Assembly (NCBI GenBank): GCA_030605765.1
Contig: JAUWHP010000009.1
Span: forward strand, 1-47,895
Direction of reading: 5' to 3'
Source of the DNA: Dehalococcoidia bacterium
GTDB lineage: Bacteria > Chloroflexota > Dehalococcoidia > GIF9 > AB-539-J10
Length of the DNA stretch: 47,895 nt
Both the position numbers and the translations under genes were made by a program. Shown piece after piece: positions 1 through 8,695 of the stretch (its first letter is position 1; each line of letters starts with the position of its first letter). Below the pieces are notes generated by a model. It was not told where the DNA came from and searched no databases. It worked only from the letters and a program-made list of their open reading frames with translations.

Positions 1-741
1 TGCTCTATGTTTGTCTCCTGGCCAGGTATCGGGGATGTTTCTTTAATCGTGGCGAAGTATCTAAAAGAAAAGTCAGGCGCTGTGGAAATAGGGGAAATTG
101 AACCTGTCAACTTCTTTGAGCCAGTGGGTGTCACGGTGGAGGGTAATGTGGTTGAAAGTCCCCGGTTTCCTGAGAGCAAGTTTTACTATTGGCAGGATAA
201 GGAGACCGGCAAAGGCTTAGTGTTATTTATTGGCGAGGAACAGCCTAGTTCCAAGGGGTATGAGCTGGTTAATTGCATTCTGGATGTAGCTCAGAAGCTT
301 AAGGTAGAAAGGATATATAGTTGTGCTGCTGCTGTGACAAGGATTCATCATAGCGAGGAACCGAAAGTATGGGGGGTGGCCACGAAACGAGAGCTAATCG
401 GGGAGTTAAGCAAATACAATGTTATTCTTAGAGGGAATCTTCGCATTGCCGGACTAAATGGGTTGGTATTGGGGATAGCTAAGGAACGAGACATCGAAGG
501 CATCTGCCTGCTAGGGGAAGTGCCGACGTACGGTACTCAAATAGCAAACCCTAAAGCCTCCTTGGCTGTGCTTGAGGTGCTAACCAGAATGCTGGGAATT
601 GATATTGACTTAACTGAGCTTAGCAATTTGGCTAAACAGACAGATGAAGAGATGGAATTCATAGCCAAGCGAGCCACAGCTGAATTTATTGGCCGTTTCA
701 CTGAGCCTATCTGGGAGCAGGATGAGTACGAGGAGGAGTAA
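1..741 (+). CDS. PAC2-family protein (proteasome-assembly-chaperone-like), 5' end cut by the window
   Basis: The reading frame is open to the left edge and the first in-frame ATG is at 7. Family members usually carry a few residues before the conserved N-terminal strand, here FVSWPGIGDVS, so the true start probably lies upstream of the window. The family has the PAC2 fold of archaeal and eukaryotic proteasome assembly chaperones. In bacteria without proteasomes the function is unknown. A later segment, CAAAVTRIHH followed by GLNGLVLGIA and LLGEVPTYG, fits the second half of the PAC2 domain. The C-terminus is acidic (EQDEYEEE). It lies 48 bp before the uracil-DNA glycosylase gene on the same strand. 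Family assignment is fairly sure; the cellular role is not known. Confidence 0.75.
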   Translation, partial: CSMFVSWPGIGDVSLIVAKYLKEKSGAVEIGEIEPVNFFEPVGVTVEGNVVESPRFPESKFYYWQDKETGKGLVLFIGEEQPSSKGYELVNCILDVAQKLKVERIYSCAAAVTRIHHSEEPKVWGVATKRELIGELSKYNVILRGNLRIAGLNGLVLGIAKERDIEGICLLGEVPTYGTQIANPKASLAVLEVLTRMLGIDIDLTELSNLAKQTDEEMEFIAKRATAEFIGRFTEPIWEQDEYEEE

Positions 742-789
742 CATAGTGCAAATTGAATACCAAAGGTGGGCGTGGTATCATCAGGTTAG

Positions 790-1392
790 ATGTCAGTCTT
801 AACTGAGCTTTACGAGGAGATAGCGAATTGCCGGGATTGTGAGCTAGCTAAGCATCGCACTAAAGTGGTGCCTGGTGAGGGGCCTGAGGATGCTGAGTTA
901 CTTTTTATCGGTGAAGCGCCAGGGTGGTATGAAGACCAACAGGGCCGCCCTTTTGTGGGACCAGCGGGGGCATTTCTGAATCAGTTGTTGTCCTCGATTG
1001 GCTTATCACGAGAGCAAGTTTACATTGCTAATGTAATTAAGTGTCGCCCCCCGGGAAATCGTGATCCTTTGCCGGCTGAGGTACAGGCTTGTCGTAAATG
1101 GCTTGACCACCAAATAGAAATAATCCAGCCAAGAATAATTATTACTTTGGGTCGTTATTCTCTAGCAAGGTATTTTCCTAACGAAAGTATAAGTAAGATT
1201 CACGGGAAGGCGCGTAAGGAAGGCAAAGTTGTTTGTTATCCTATGTATCATCCAGCCGCTGCCCTTCACCAAGGTAGTCTGCGCCAAATTATCGAGGCTG
1301 ATATGCTTAGGATTCCGGAAATATTACAGCAAGCGGAAAGTATGGCCGAGGCCCCTGCTGCAGCTCAGCAATTAAGACTTACTTTAGACTAA
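790..1392 (+). CDS. Family 4 (iron-sulfur) uracil-DNA glycosylase
   Basis: This enzyme removes uracil from DNA after cytosine deamination, starting base-excision repair in the cytoplasm. The 200-residue length is normal for family 4. The N-terminal NCRDCELAKHR supplies the first two cysteines of the [4Fe-4S] cluster. Motif A is GEAPGWYEDQQGRPFVGPAG at about residues 41-60, with the uracil-contacting stretch that defines the family. A third cluster cysteine lies in NVIKCRPPGNRDP, and motif B is MYHPAAAL near residue 154. RNase J starts 4 bp after the stop, so the two genes are probably co-transcribed. The last 20 residues are Ala/Gln-rich and probably disordered. Confidence 0.92.
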   Translation: MSVLTELYEEIANCRDCELAKHRTKVVPGEGPEDAELLFIGEAPGWYEDQQGRPFVGPAGAFLNQLLSSIGLSREQVYIANVIKCRPPGNRDPLPAEVQACRKWLDHQIEIIQPRIIITLGRYSLARYFPNESISKIHGKARKEGKVVCYPMYHPAAALHQGSLRQIIEADMLRIPEILQQAESMAEAPAAAQQLRLTLD

Positions 1393-1396
1393 AGCT

Positions 1397-3055
1397 ATGC
1401 CAACACAAAAACTGAAGGTAATCCCTCTGGGTGGGCTAGGTGAGATTGGCAAGAACATGATGGCCCTGGAGTATGAGGATGACATTATTGTCATTGATGC
1501 TGGGCTTATGTTCCCCAGTGAAGAAATGCTGGGGGTCGATTTACTTATCCCAGATATCAGCTATCTTCTGCAAAGACAGCAAAATCTAAGGGGTATTATC
1601 ATCACTCACGGGCATGAGGATCATATTGGTGCTTTGCCTTACGTTTTACCCCAGCTCGCGCTTCCTGTTTATGCTACCAAGCTTACCGGAAAGCTGATTC
1701 TTGCTGAGCTTAAACAACGGGGGGTGAAAAGTAAGACAAAGATGAATGTAGTTCACGCTGGCAGTAGGATTACTCTGGGTGATTTTACAATAGAGTTTTT
1801 CCCTGTCTGCCATAGTATCCCTGATGCTATGGGACTAATCATTCATACCCCGGTAGGTATTGTGGTTCATAGTGGTGACTTTAAGCTTGATTATACTCCT
1901 GTGGTCAGTGAGCCGACTGATCTGAGTCGCCTAGCCTGGCTGGGCACGAAAGGGGTTTTACTTCTCCTTTCTGACTCCACTTATGTTGAACTTCCTGGGT
2001 ATACCCCTTCTGAGAGGGTGGTTAGTGAGGCTCTGGACCATATTATGATGGGCGCTTCGGGGAGGGTCATCATAACCACCTTTTCGTCTCTTATCGCTCG
2101 AATTCAGCAGGTGATTGATGTCGCTGCCAAGCATAATCGTCGTGTATTTATCACCGGTCGCAGTATGGAAGAGATAGTGCCCTTGGCAATGGAGACTGGC
2201 TATCTTACAATTCCTTCAGGTGTTCGTTGCCGCTCTGATGAACTTGAGCATTTGCCTCATAATCGGGTAGTTATTTTAACTACGGGAAGCCAGGGTGAGC
2301 CCACCTCTGCTTTGGTGCGCATAGCTGGTGGGCGCCATGGGCAAGTCCAAATTGTCCCTGGGGACACGGTGGTAATATCAGCTACTCCCATTCCTGGCAA
2401 TGAGGCGTTAGTTGGGAAAACTGTAGATGGCCTTTTTCGACAAGGTGCTAACGTAATTTATGAGAAATTGTCTCGAGTTCACGTTCATGGGCACGGCAGC
2501 CAGGAAGAGTTAAAGCTTTTAATCAGTTTGGTTAAACCTAAGTTCTTTGTGCCTGTTCACGGTGAGTATCGTCATTTGAGCCTGCACGCCAAGTTAGCCC
2601 AGAGCTTGGGCATGCCAGGTGATAATACCTTTGTTCTTGAGGATGGAGATATACTTGAGCTGGGGCAGGAAGATGGGAACGTTGTTGGAAAAGTTCCTAC
2701 AGGCAATGTCTATGTGAATGGCTTAGTAACCGGGGAAATAGATAGTGTGTTACTTCGCGACCGCAAATTGCTTTCACGAGATGGTATTGTAATAGTAACC
2801 CTGGTTGTTGATACCCAAAAAGGTGGATTGATAGGAAGGCCTCGCATTATGGCACGAGGTTTTATCGATACTTATGGGAGCGGTGCCTTAATGGAGAAAA
2901 GCCAAGAGGTGGTGATGGCTGCTGTGAATCATAAGAGAAAACACTTATTTGAGCGAAGCAATATTGAAGCCAAAGTAAGGAATTCTCTGATCAAATTCCT
3001 CTATGAGCAGACTCATCGAAGGCCTATTATTGTCCCTGTAATTGTGGAGGTGTAG
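1397..3055 (+). CDS. rnj: Ribonuclease J
   Basis: This metallo-beta-lactamase/beta-CASP ribonuclease has 5'-3' exonuclease and endonuclease activity in mRNA decay and rRNA maturation. The 552 residues match the usual length. Visible motifs are the metal-binding THGHEDHIGALPY at about residue 70, the following HSGDF strand, the beta-CASP segment TTGSQGEPTSALVRIAGG, and the later HVHGHGSQEEL and VPVHGEYRHL metal and phosphate sites. The C-terminal domain ends in RRPIIVPVIVEV. The start at 1397 lies 4 bp after the glycosylase stop and has no strong ribosome-binding site. The stop is 4 bp before the ftsK ATG, and the GGAGGT serving ftsK lies inside the last codons of this gene. Confidence 0.95.
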   Translation: MPTQKLKVIPLGGLGEIGKNMMALEYEDDIIVIDAGLMFPSEEMLGVDLLIPDISYLLQRQQNLRGIIITHGHEDHIGALPYVLPQLALPVYATKLTGKLILAELKQRGVKSKTKMNVVHAGSRITLGDFTIEFFPVCHSIPDAMGLIIHTPVGIVVHSGDFKLDYTPVVSEPTDLSRLAWLGTKGVLLLLSDSTYVELPGYTPSERVVSEALDHIMMGASGRVIITTFSSLIARIQQVIDVAAKHNRRVFITGRSMEEIVPLAMETGYLTIPSGVRCRSDELEHLPHNRVVILTTGSQGEPTSALVRIAGGRHGQVQIVPGDTVVISATPIPGNEALVGKTVDGLFRQGANVIYEKLSRVHVHGHGSQEELKLLISLVKPKFFVPVHGEYRHLSLHAKLAQSLGMPGDNTFVLEDGDILELGQEDGNVVGKVPTGNVYVNGLVTGEIDSVLLRDRKLLSRDGIVIVTLVVDTQKGGLIGRPRIMARGFIDTYGSGALMEKSQEVVMAAVNHKRKHLFERSNIEAKVRNSLIKFLYEQTHRRPIIVPVIVEV

Positions 3056-3059
3056 TTCT

Positions 3060-5246
3060 ATGCCTCGGGCAAGACAGAAGACCGTATCCAGACCAAAGCG
3101 GGTTAGGGCAAAAAACTCACTGGTAGGTAAACGCTTTCCCCTTTTTGTTGCCTTAGCCATCATTGTAATAGGGCTACTATATTACTTTGGGCCTCGCCTG
3201 ATTTCCCTGGCTACTGTAGCATGGGAAGACATCCTTACTTTGTTTGGCCTTGGCTTAATTATAGTAGCTGTTGCTCTGGGCGTGATAATCTGGGTGATAT
3301 GTGGAAGGCACCTCTCCGCCTCAGTAAGGCGGTGGAACTGGTTTGTGGGAGGAGCTATTCTGGCTTTAACCGCATGGGGAGTGTTCCCCCTTTTCTGCCC
3401 TGGCCAAGATATTCTAAGCCGAATTACATTAGGAGGCCGGATTGGCCAAAGTATAAGGGAAAACGTAATAGGGGTTGTCGGCACTATGAATGTTGTGGGC
3501 GGCCTCCGGCTGGCTGGGCTTGTCCTTTTAGGTATCATTTTCATAGCCCCTCGTAGATCCTGGGGCCTAGTGAAGAGAGTTGTTAGAAATGGTCAGCGGT
3601 TCTGTCTCAAAGTTCTTCCACCCCATCCCAGAGTTGCACCGCTTAAAGGCCTCTTGCCTCAACTTCCTCTGCCTGAAGCTACTCCATCTGGGGAACGCAC
3701 TGGCGTTACCGGGATGACAGCAAAAACCATGGCACCCCCCTTTTCTGTTATTGCAGACCGAACCCCTGAACGTAGTGAAGGGGCAGCGTGGCAACCTCGA
3801 CGCGAGCCAATTCTTACTCCCGGTGGCTGGAAGCTTCCTCCTATTGATATTCTGGATAAACCAAAAGAGGTAGAACTGAACAGAGATGACATTAATAAAC
3901 GGGCTCGGCTGGTTGAAGAAGCTTTAACCAGCTATGGTGTAGAAGCTAAGGTTGTGCAAATAAATGTAGGCCCCACTGTAACACAATTTGGCGTTGAGCC
4001 TGGCTGGGGCAGGAAATATAGGAAAATCATAGATAGAGGGCAAGAACGGCTGGAAGAAGTATCTAAGACCAGAATCAGAGTGGACCGGATTACTTCTTTG
4101 GCTAATGACTTGGCTTTGGCTTTAGCTGCTCCTAGTATTAGAATTGAAGCTCCCGTGCCAGGTAAATCTATAGTTGGCATTGAGGTTCCCAACACAACGT
4201 TTGGTTCAGTTTCCCTGCGCAGCGTGATAGAGTCTGCTGCCTTTCAGAAGATCAGAGCAAGGTCGGATCTGGCTATTGCGTTGGGCAAGGGTGCTGGTGG
4301 CGAAGCGGTCTCAGCGGACTTAGGCAAGATGCCTCATTTGCTTATTGCTGGAGCTACTGGTAGCGGCAAGACTGTTTGCCTCGATTCTATCATTTGTTGC
4401 TTGCTTTTACATAATACTCCTGATGACGTCCGATTCATTATGGTTGACCCCAAGAGAGTAGAGCTCGTGGTTTTTAACGGGTTACCTCATTTAGCTGCTC
4501 CTGTGGTTGTGGATAGTGATAAAGCCGTAAAGGCGCTGCGATGGCTTAATTATGAAATGGATAATCGCTATCACCAGCTTGCCCAAGCTGGAGCCCGCAA
4601 CATTGAGAATTACAACAAAGACCGCTCCCCTGGTGATAAGCTGCCATACTTGGTGCTGATCATTGATGAGTTGGCTGACCTGATGATGACAGCCTTTGAC
4701 GAAGCAGAGCATACCCTTTGTCGATTAGCTCAGTTAGCGCGAGCTACAGGTATTCATCTCATTGTGGCTACTCAACGACCTTCAGTAGATGTGGTTACTG
4801 GTCTCATTAAAGCTAATTTCCCTACTCGTGTTAGCTTCGCAGTCACCTCTCAGGTAGATTCACGTACTATCCTGGATTCAGTTGGTGCCGAGAAGCTGTT
4901 GGGAAGAGGTGACATGCTTTATATGCCCAGTGAAGCCAGTAAGCCTAAACGTCTCCAGGGATGCCTTATTTCCGATACTGAAATCGAGAGGCAGGTGTAT
5001 TTCTGGGGCAACCAGCGTGATGTGAAGGTGAATTATGTTGACTTTGATGAGGTAGCTGAGTCTGTCAGTTTAAGTCAGAGGATAGCTTCAGCTTCAGACC
5101 CTCTCTTGGAGGAGGCAAAACGTTTAGCACAGGAGCATAAGCATATATCTACCTCTTTCTTGCAGCGGCGCCTTCGTGTTGGCTACCCCCGCGCCGCTCG
5201 TCTTATGGAAACCTTGGAACAGGAAGGCTTGGTGGGAACTGATTAA
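3060..5246 (+). CDS. ftsK: DNA translocase FtsK/SpoIIIE
   Basis: This is the hexameric ATPase that pumps chromosomal DNA at the division septum. The start is placed at ATG 3060 because GGAGGT (3047-3052) sits 7 bp upstream; an in-frame TTG at 3042 would overlap rnj. The 728 residues comprise a basic N-terminus, about four membrane segments in the first ~170 residues, a short Pro-rich linker, and the motor domain. The motor has Walker A AGATGSGKT near residue 430 and Walker B YLVLIIDELADLM near 528, followed by ATQRPSVDVVTGLIKANFPTR. The last ~65 residues form a gamma winged-helix domain (STSFLQRRLRVGYPRAARLME), the part that reads orienting DNA sequences. It converges with apgM, with 19 bp between the stops. 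Confidence 0.95.
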   Translation: MPRARQKTVSRPKRVRAKNSLVGKRFPLFVALAIIVIGLLYYFGPRLISLATVAWEDILTLFGLGLIIVAVALGVIIWVICGRHLSASVRRWNWFVGGAILALTAWGVFPLFCPGQDILSRITLGGRIGQSIRENVIGVVGTMNVVGGLRLAGLVLLGIIFIAPRRSWGLVKRVVRNGQRFCLKVLPPHPRVAPLKGLLPQLPLPEATPSGERTGVTGMTAKTMAPPFSVIADRTPERSEGAAWQPRREPILTPGGWKLPPIDILDKPKEVELNRDDINKRARLVEEALTSYGVEAKVVQINVGPTVTQFGVEPGWGRKYRKIIDRGQERLEEVSKTRIRVDRITSLANDLALALAAPSIRIEAPVPGKSIVGIEVPNTTFGSVSLRSVIESAAFQKIRARSDLAIALGKGAGGEAVSADLGKMPHLLIAGATGSGKTVCLDSIICCLLLHNTPDDVRFIMVDPKRVELVVFNGLPHLAAPVVVDSDKAVKALRWLNYEMDNRYHQLAQAGARNIENYNKDRSPGDKLPYLVLIIDELADLMMTAFDEAEHTLCRLAQLARATGIHLIVATQRPSVDVVTGLIKANFPTRVSFAVTSQVDSRTILDSVGAEKLLGRGDMLYMPSEASKPKRLQGCLISDTEIERQVYFWGNQRDVKVNYVDFDEVAESVSLSQRIASASDPLLEEAKRLAQEHKHISTSFLQRRLRVGYPRAARLMETLEQEGLVGTD

Positions 5247-5265
5247 CCTGAGGGAGAAAATTGCT

Positions 5266-6474
5266 CTAGGCGCCAAACTTGTCCATCTTTAAGGCGTTGG
5301 CCATAGCCAGGGGCATAATCTCTGTAGCGGGAAAGCGTCCTAAACCGCCTTCAAGACAAGCTCGTTCTGAAAATTCGCTTACCCTATCAGGCAAACACCA
5401 TCTGGACAGCAACATGAAAGGTACTGGGTGCCAACTATGCATAGCAAGGGATGCTGGAGTGGAATGGTCTCCAGTGATAACGAGAACATCAGGATTCAAA
5501 GTGAGCAAGCCAGGAAGAGCGCTATCGACTTCCTCAATAGCTTGAACCTTAGCCTCGAAGTTGCCATCCTCTCCTCTGGAATCAGTGTTCTTAAAGTGAA
5601 TAAAGAAGAAATCATAATCTCTATAATGCCGATGCAAGCTTTCTAGCTGGTCTCTTATATTGTTGCCTGCTGGCAGTATTTGCATTCCTACTAACCTTGC
5701 CAAGCCACGATACATAGGATATATAGCGATAGCAGCAGGCCTTAGCTTGTAAATCTCAGTCATGGAGGGGATGTCAGGGTGCTGAGAGAACCCTCGCATA
5801 AGCACCATATTGGCAGAAGGTTCATTCTTCAGGCAGTTTCTCGCCTGCGCAATACATTCGTTGACTATTTCCATCGTTCTCTGCGCTTGTGGCGAGAGAG
5901 CCTGTATCTTCTTGGGGGCTAACCCTATTTGCTGAGGATCAGAATCCGTTAGTTCGGGTGATAGGCCTTCGCCTCGCAGGATCAATACAAACCTGTGTTC
6001 CTTAACTGGTCTAACTAGTATCTCTACCGCAGCGATAGCAATTTTTTCATTCAGTAGCCGACATAGCTTGGCATTTTTCTCCGTGCTAATACGCCCTGCC
6101 CTTCTATCAGCAATGATTCCTTCGGTATCAAGGGTACAGAAATTGCCACGGGCTGCAATATCCTTTGGCTTCAGCTCCAAATCTATTCCTAGAGCCTCAA
6201 CGATTCCCCGCCCAACATTGTATTTGATGGGGTCATACCCGAAAAGCGCTAGGTGTCCCGGTGCACTTCCCGGTGTAATTCCAGGACTCACAGGATCGAT
6301 AAGCCCACAAATTGATTTCCTGGCTATCTGGTTTAGATTTGTCCCCCTTGCTGACTCTAGCTCTGTCGTCGCAGTTTCTGGGTGAGGCAAACCACCCAAG
6401 CCATCGATTACTAAAAGCACTATTCTGGATGGCGATGTGTGGGAGAGCTTCTTAAGGTGTTCAAAGCCAATCAT
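5266..6474 (-). CDS. apgM: Archaeal-type 2,3-bisphosphoglycerate-independent phosphoglycerate mutase (apgM family)
   Basis: Alkaline-phosphatase-superfamily mutase interconverting 3- and 2-phosphoglycerate in glycolysis/gluconeogenesis. The frame stays open to 6741, but similarity begins at MIGFEHLKKL, so the start is set at ATG 6474, giving 402 residues, normal for apgM. Metal and nucleophile motifs are LLVIDGLGGLPHP, then PGITPGSAPGHLALFGYDP, where family alignments place the phosphorylated Ser in the PGS segment. Further metal ligands are FIHFKNTDSRGEDG and VITGDHSTPASLAMHSWHPVP near the C-terminus. No strong ribosome-binding site precedes the start. The 5' end faces the divergent ROK kinase only 76 bp away. 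A related subfamily was once proposed as homoserine kinase, so substrate is not fully certain. Confidence 0.88.
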   Translation of the reverse strand: MIGFEHLKKLSHTSPSRIVLLVIDGLGGLPHPETATTELESARGTNLNQIARKSICGLIDPVSPGITPGSAPGHLALFGYDPIKYNVGRGIVEALGIDLELKPKDIAARGNFCTLDTEGIIADRRAGRISTEKNAKLCRLLNEKIAIAAVEILVRPVKEHRFVLILRGEGLSPELTDSDPQQIGLAPKKIQALSPQAQRTMEIVNECIAQARNCLKNEPSANMVLMRGFSQHPDIPSMTEIYKLRPAAIAIYPMYRGLARLVGMQILPAGNNIRDQLESLHRHYRDYDFFFIHFKNTDSRGEDGNFEAKVQAIEEVDSALPGLLTLNPDVLVITGDHSTPASLAMHSWHPVPFMLLSRWCLPDRVSEFSERACLEGGLGRFPATEIMPLAMANALKMDKFGA

Positions 6475-6550
6475 TATATTCGCTATTCTACCGTTTGAGC
6501 TCACCGTTTGACAAGCCACGCCATTGACACGTAGCATAAGGAACTGGGCA

Positions 6551-7558
6551 ATGTCGGGAAACAAAGAGCAAAAACTCATCCTGGGAGTAGATATTGGTGG
6601 CACTAAGATTGCCACTGCTCTTGCCACTGCCTGTGGAGAGATTGTTGCACCAGGGCGTAACCCTACCCATGCCCAAGCTGGGCCGGATGCTGTAATAAAT
6701 AGTGTATTGAGTACTATTGAGGAAACTATGGCTTCCGGCAAGGTTGACTCATCTCAGCTTTTGGGCATAGGTATTGCTGTTGCCGGTATTATAGACAGTG
6801 ATAATGGCGAGGTTATTTCCTCTCCTAACCTTCCTGGTTGGCATGAGGTGCCTTTGGGGAGTATTGTTCAGCAGCGGTTTGGCATCCCTGTTTACTTGGG
6901 CAATGATGCTACTCTGGCTGCCTTAGGGGAGTGGCATTTCGGCCTGGAAAGAAAAGTCGCCAATCTCGTTTATATTACCGTAAGTACTGGAATTGGTGGT
7001 GGCATTATTGCCAGCGGCAAATTGTATACTGGAGCTTGTGGTGCTGCTGGCGAGATTGGACACATGATCATTGATGTCAATGGACCGCCTTGCAATTGTG
7101 GCAGTGTTGGCTGCTGGGAAACTTTAGCCTCAGGCACTGCCTTGGCTAGGGAAGCAGCGAAGCAAATCGCAGAAGGTGCTAACACATCCATTGCTGAGCT
7201 TGCAGGTGGCGACATGAGCAAGATCGATGCCAAGATCGTTTTCTTGGCAGCTAAGCAAGGAGATGAATTGGCTAAGGAGCTTATCTCTCGCTTGGGATAT
7301 TACTTTGGGGTAGGTTTGGTTAATTTGGTTAATATTTTCAACCCGGAAATAATATTGGTGGGTGGTGGTGTAGCCAAGATAGGTGACTTATTCCTTCGGC
7401 CAGCAATAAAGGTAGTCGAAGAGAGAGCTTTTGGCACACTGGTTGATGTTGTTCATATTAAACCAGCTTTGCTGGGAGATGACTCCGGTGTGCTCGGTGC
7501 AGTAGCCTTTGTTCTAGAGCGTTCTGGAGCACCAAGACTCAATCATAGTGAGCGGTAG
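6551..7558 (+). CDS. ROK-family sugar kinase, glucokinase-like
   Basis: ATP-dependent kinase of the ROK family, probably phosphorylating glucose or a related hexose. Visible are the N-terminal phosphate-binding GVDIGGTKIATAL, the catalytic-region GNDATLAALGEW, STGIGGGIIASGKLYTG, and the ROK zinc motif CNCGSVGCWE preceded by GEIGHMIID. The adenosine-site glycines are in LVGGGVAKIG. No helix-turn-helix precedes the kinase domain, so this is an enzyme rather than a ROK repressor. The start is set at ATG 6551 (335 residues), preceded by AAGGA 8 bp upstream; an in-frame TTG at 6524 adds nine unconserved residues. Family is secure; the exact sugar is not. Confidence 0.9.
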   Translation: MSGNKEQKLILGVDIGGTKIATALATACGEIVAPGRNPTHAQAGPDAVINSVLSTIEETMASGKVDSSQLLGIGIAVAGIIDSDNGEVISSPNLPGWHEVPLGSIVQQRFGIPVYLGNDATLAALGEWHFGLERKVANLVYITVSTGIGGGIIASGKLYTGACGAAGEIGHMIIDVNGPPCNCGSVGCWETLASGTALAREAAKQIAEGANTSIAELAGGDMSKIDAKIVFLAAKQGDELAKELISRLGYYFGVGLVNLVNIFNPEIILVGGGVAKIGDLFLRPAIKVVEERAFGTLVDVVHIKPALLGDDSGVLGAVAFVLERSGAPRLNHSER

Positions 7559-7620
7559 AGGATTTGGGCCTCCGGTCTCCTGTATGTAAAAACAGGTGCT
7601 CTAACTGCTGGCATAGCTCA

Positions 7621-8055
7621 TTAGAGGATTTTTTGAGTGAATACATATTGAGTGGTTGTTTTTAGCATCTTCCTTAGCAGGGCTAATTGTGGTTTATATA
7701 TCGTAATCTTTCCTTGCTCGGGTTTAGTGGGCATATTAAGAATTTTTGATATAACCTTCTCTTCTATATTCGTTTGGCATATTATGGCTGCCTCGACTTT
7801 ATTTGCTCCCAACTCTATGAGCATGGGCAGTAATAATGCCGCTTGCTCATCAATGTTTATAAGGCTAGCAATATACTCAAGCTCCTTTCGTTTAAAGAGG
7901 TGAGTGTCGCCATCGCTACATATTACATGTGGGTATTCTTCACCCAGTAAATCAGATAGCGATTTCCGATTTTGCGGTAGCCCAGCATTTACTACCCTGA
8001 GTTCGCCTTTCAAAGATTCTTGAAGTATTCTTTCATAAGGCAAGTCATTAAGCAT
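7621..8055 (-). CDS. DUF61/UPF0216-family protein at the end of the V/A-ATPase operon
   Basis: About 144 residues of unknown function. The segment NAGLPQNRKSLSDLLGEEYPH followed by DGDTHLFKRKELEYIASLI closely resembles UPF0216 (DUF61), a small family best known from archaea. ATG 8055 is preferred: it lies 4 bp after the stop of atpD, whereas the longer frame begins with a TTG inside atpD. A GAGAG just upstream may act as ribosome-binding site. The position, last gene of a nine-gene ATPase operon, suggests co-transcription, but nothing in the sequence shows a role in the ATPase. The C-terminal 40 residues are Lys- and Thr-rich (KPQLALLRKMLKTTTQ). Confidence 0.7.
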   Translation of the reverse strand: MLNDLPYERILQESLKGELRVVNAGLPQNRKSLSDLLGEEYPHVICSDGDTHLFKRKELEYIASLINIDEQAALLLPMLIELGANKVEAAIICQTNIEEKVISKILNMPTKPEQGKITIYKPQLALLRKMLKTTTQYVFTQKIL

Positions 8056-8059
8056 CGTT

Positions 8060-8689
8060 CTACTCTCGTGCAAGTAACACCTTCACGCGCTTTAATCGTG
8101 CCTTTTCTTCCCTATCCCTTTCTTCAAATTTCATATTCAAGTACTTTATCGTCACCTGTAACGCGGGAATTATCATATACTCTAAGGCGTTGGTTATCCT
8201 TTTTGTCCTGTTTATTTCCATTCCCAATAATTCCAGGCTCCTCTGGAGTTCAGCTAATTCTATAGTAGTTTTGAGACATTTTTCAGATAGTTGAGCTGCA
8301 TGGTCTAACCACGAGGAGGTATCGACCAAACTATAGCCTCTCATTGGGCTTCTAATTTCTCCTAGCTCAAAAGAAGGGATTCTCACCCCTGCTATGTTTC
8401 TTGAGCCGGCAGTGATTCTTAAGTCAGTTTCACTTGCTATTAGTTCCTTTTCCAGAGCTATATATCCGTGATACCCGGTGGCAATTGATAATGCCTTATA
8501 AGCCTCGGAAAAGGCATCGACTAGCTTTCTTTTAGCCTCTACTGTCTCTCTTGCTGTCTGCAAGAATTCCATGGTTAATATTGAAAGTCTATCCTTTACT
8601 ATCTTTTGTACTCTTTGAGCTAATGCGAGCCTACGCTTCAGCTTTACAAGCTCAATCTTTGTAGGTCTAACCCTAATTAATTGCGGCAT
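8060..8689 (-). CDS. atpD: V/A-type ATP synthase subunit D (central rotor shaft)
   Basis: Subunit D forms the long coiled-coil shaft that turns inside the A3B3 catalytic head. The 209 residues start with MPQLIRVRPTKIELVKLKRR, the typical N-terminus, and end with a second long helix containing TKRITNALEYMIIPALQVTI, also characteristic. It starts 6 bp after the atpB stop and is followed 4 bp later by the DUF61 gene. The two long terminal helices and short middle domain agree with the family. Assignment is also supported by the gene order A-B-D. Confidence 0.93.
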   Translation of the reverse strand: MPQLIRVRPTKIELVKLKRRLALAQRVQKIVKDRLSILTMEFLQTARETVEAKRKLVDAFSEAYKALSIATGYHGYIALEKELIASETDLRITAGSRNIAGVRIPSFELGEIRSPMRGYSLVDTSSWLDHAAQLSEKCLKTTIELAELQRSLELLGMEINRTKRITNALEYMIIPALQVTIKYLNMKFEERDREEKARLKRVKVLLARE

Positions 8690-8695
8690 TTTAGC

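Noticed and set aside
6475-6741. Upstream extension of the apgM frame
   Set aside because: The open frame continues to 6741, but the extra residues have no apgM similarity and overlap the divergent ROK kinase start.
7559-7620. CCTGT/ACAGG hairpin between the convergent ROK kinase and DUF61 genes as a terminator
   Set aside because: The 5-bp stem has no T tract on either strand.
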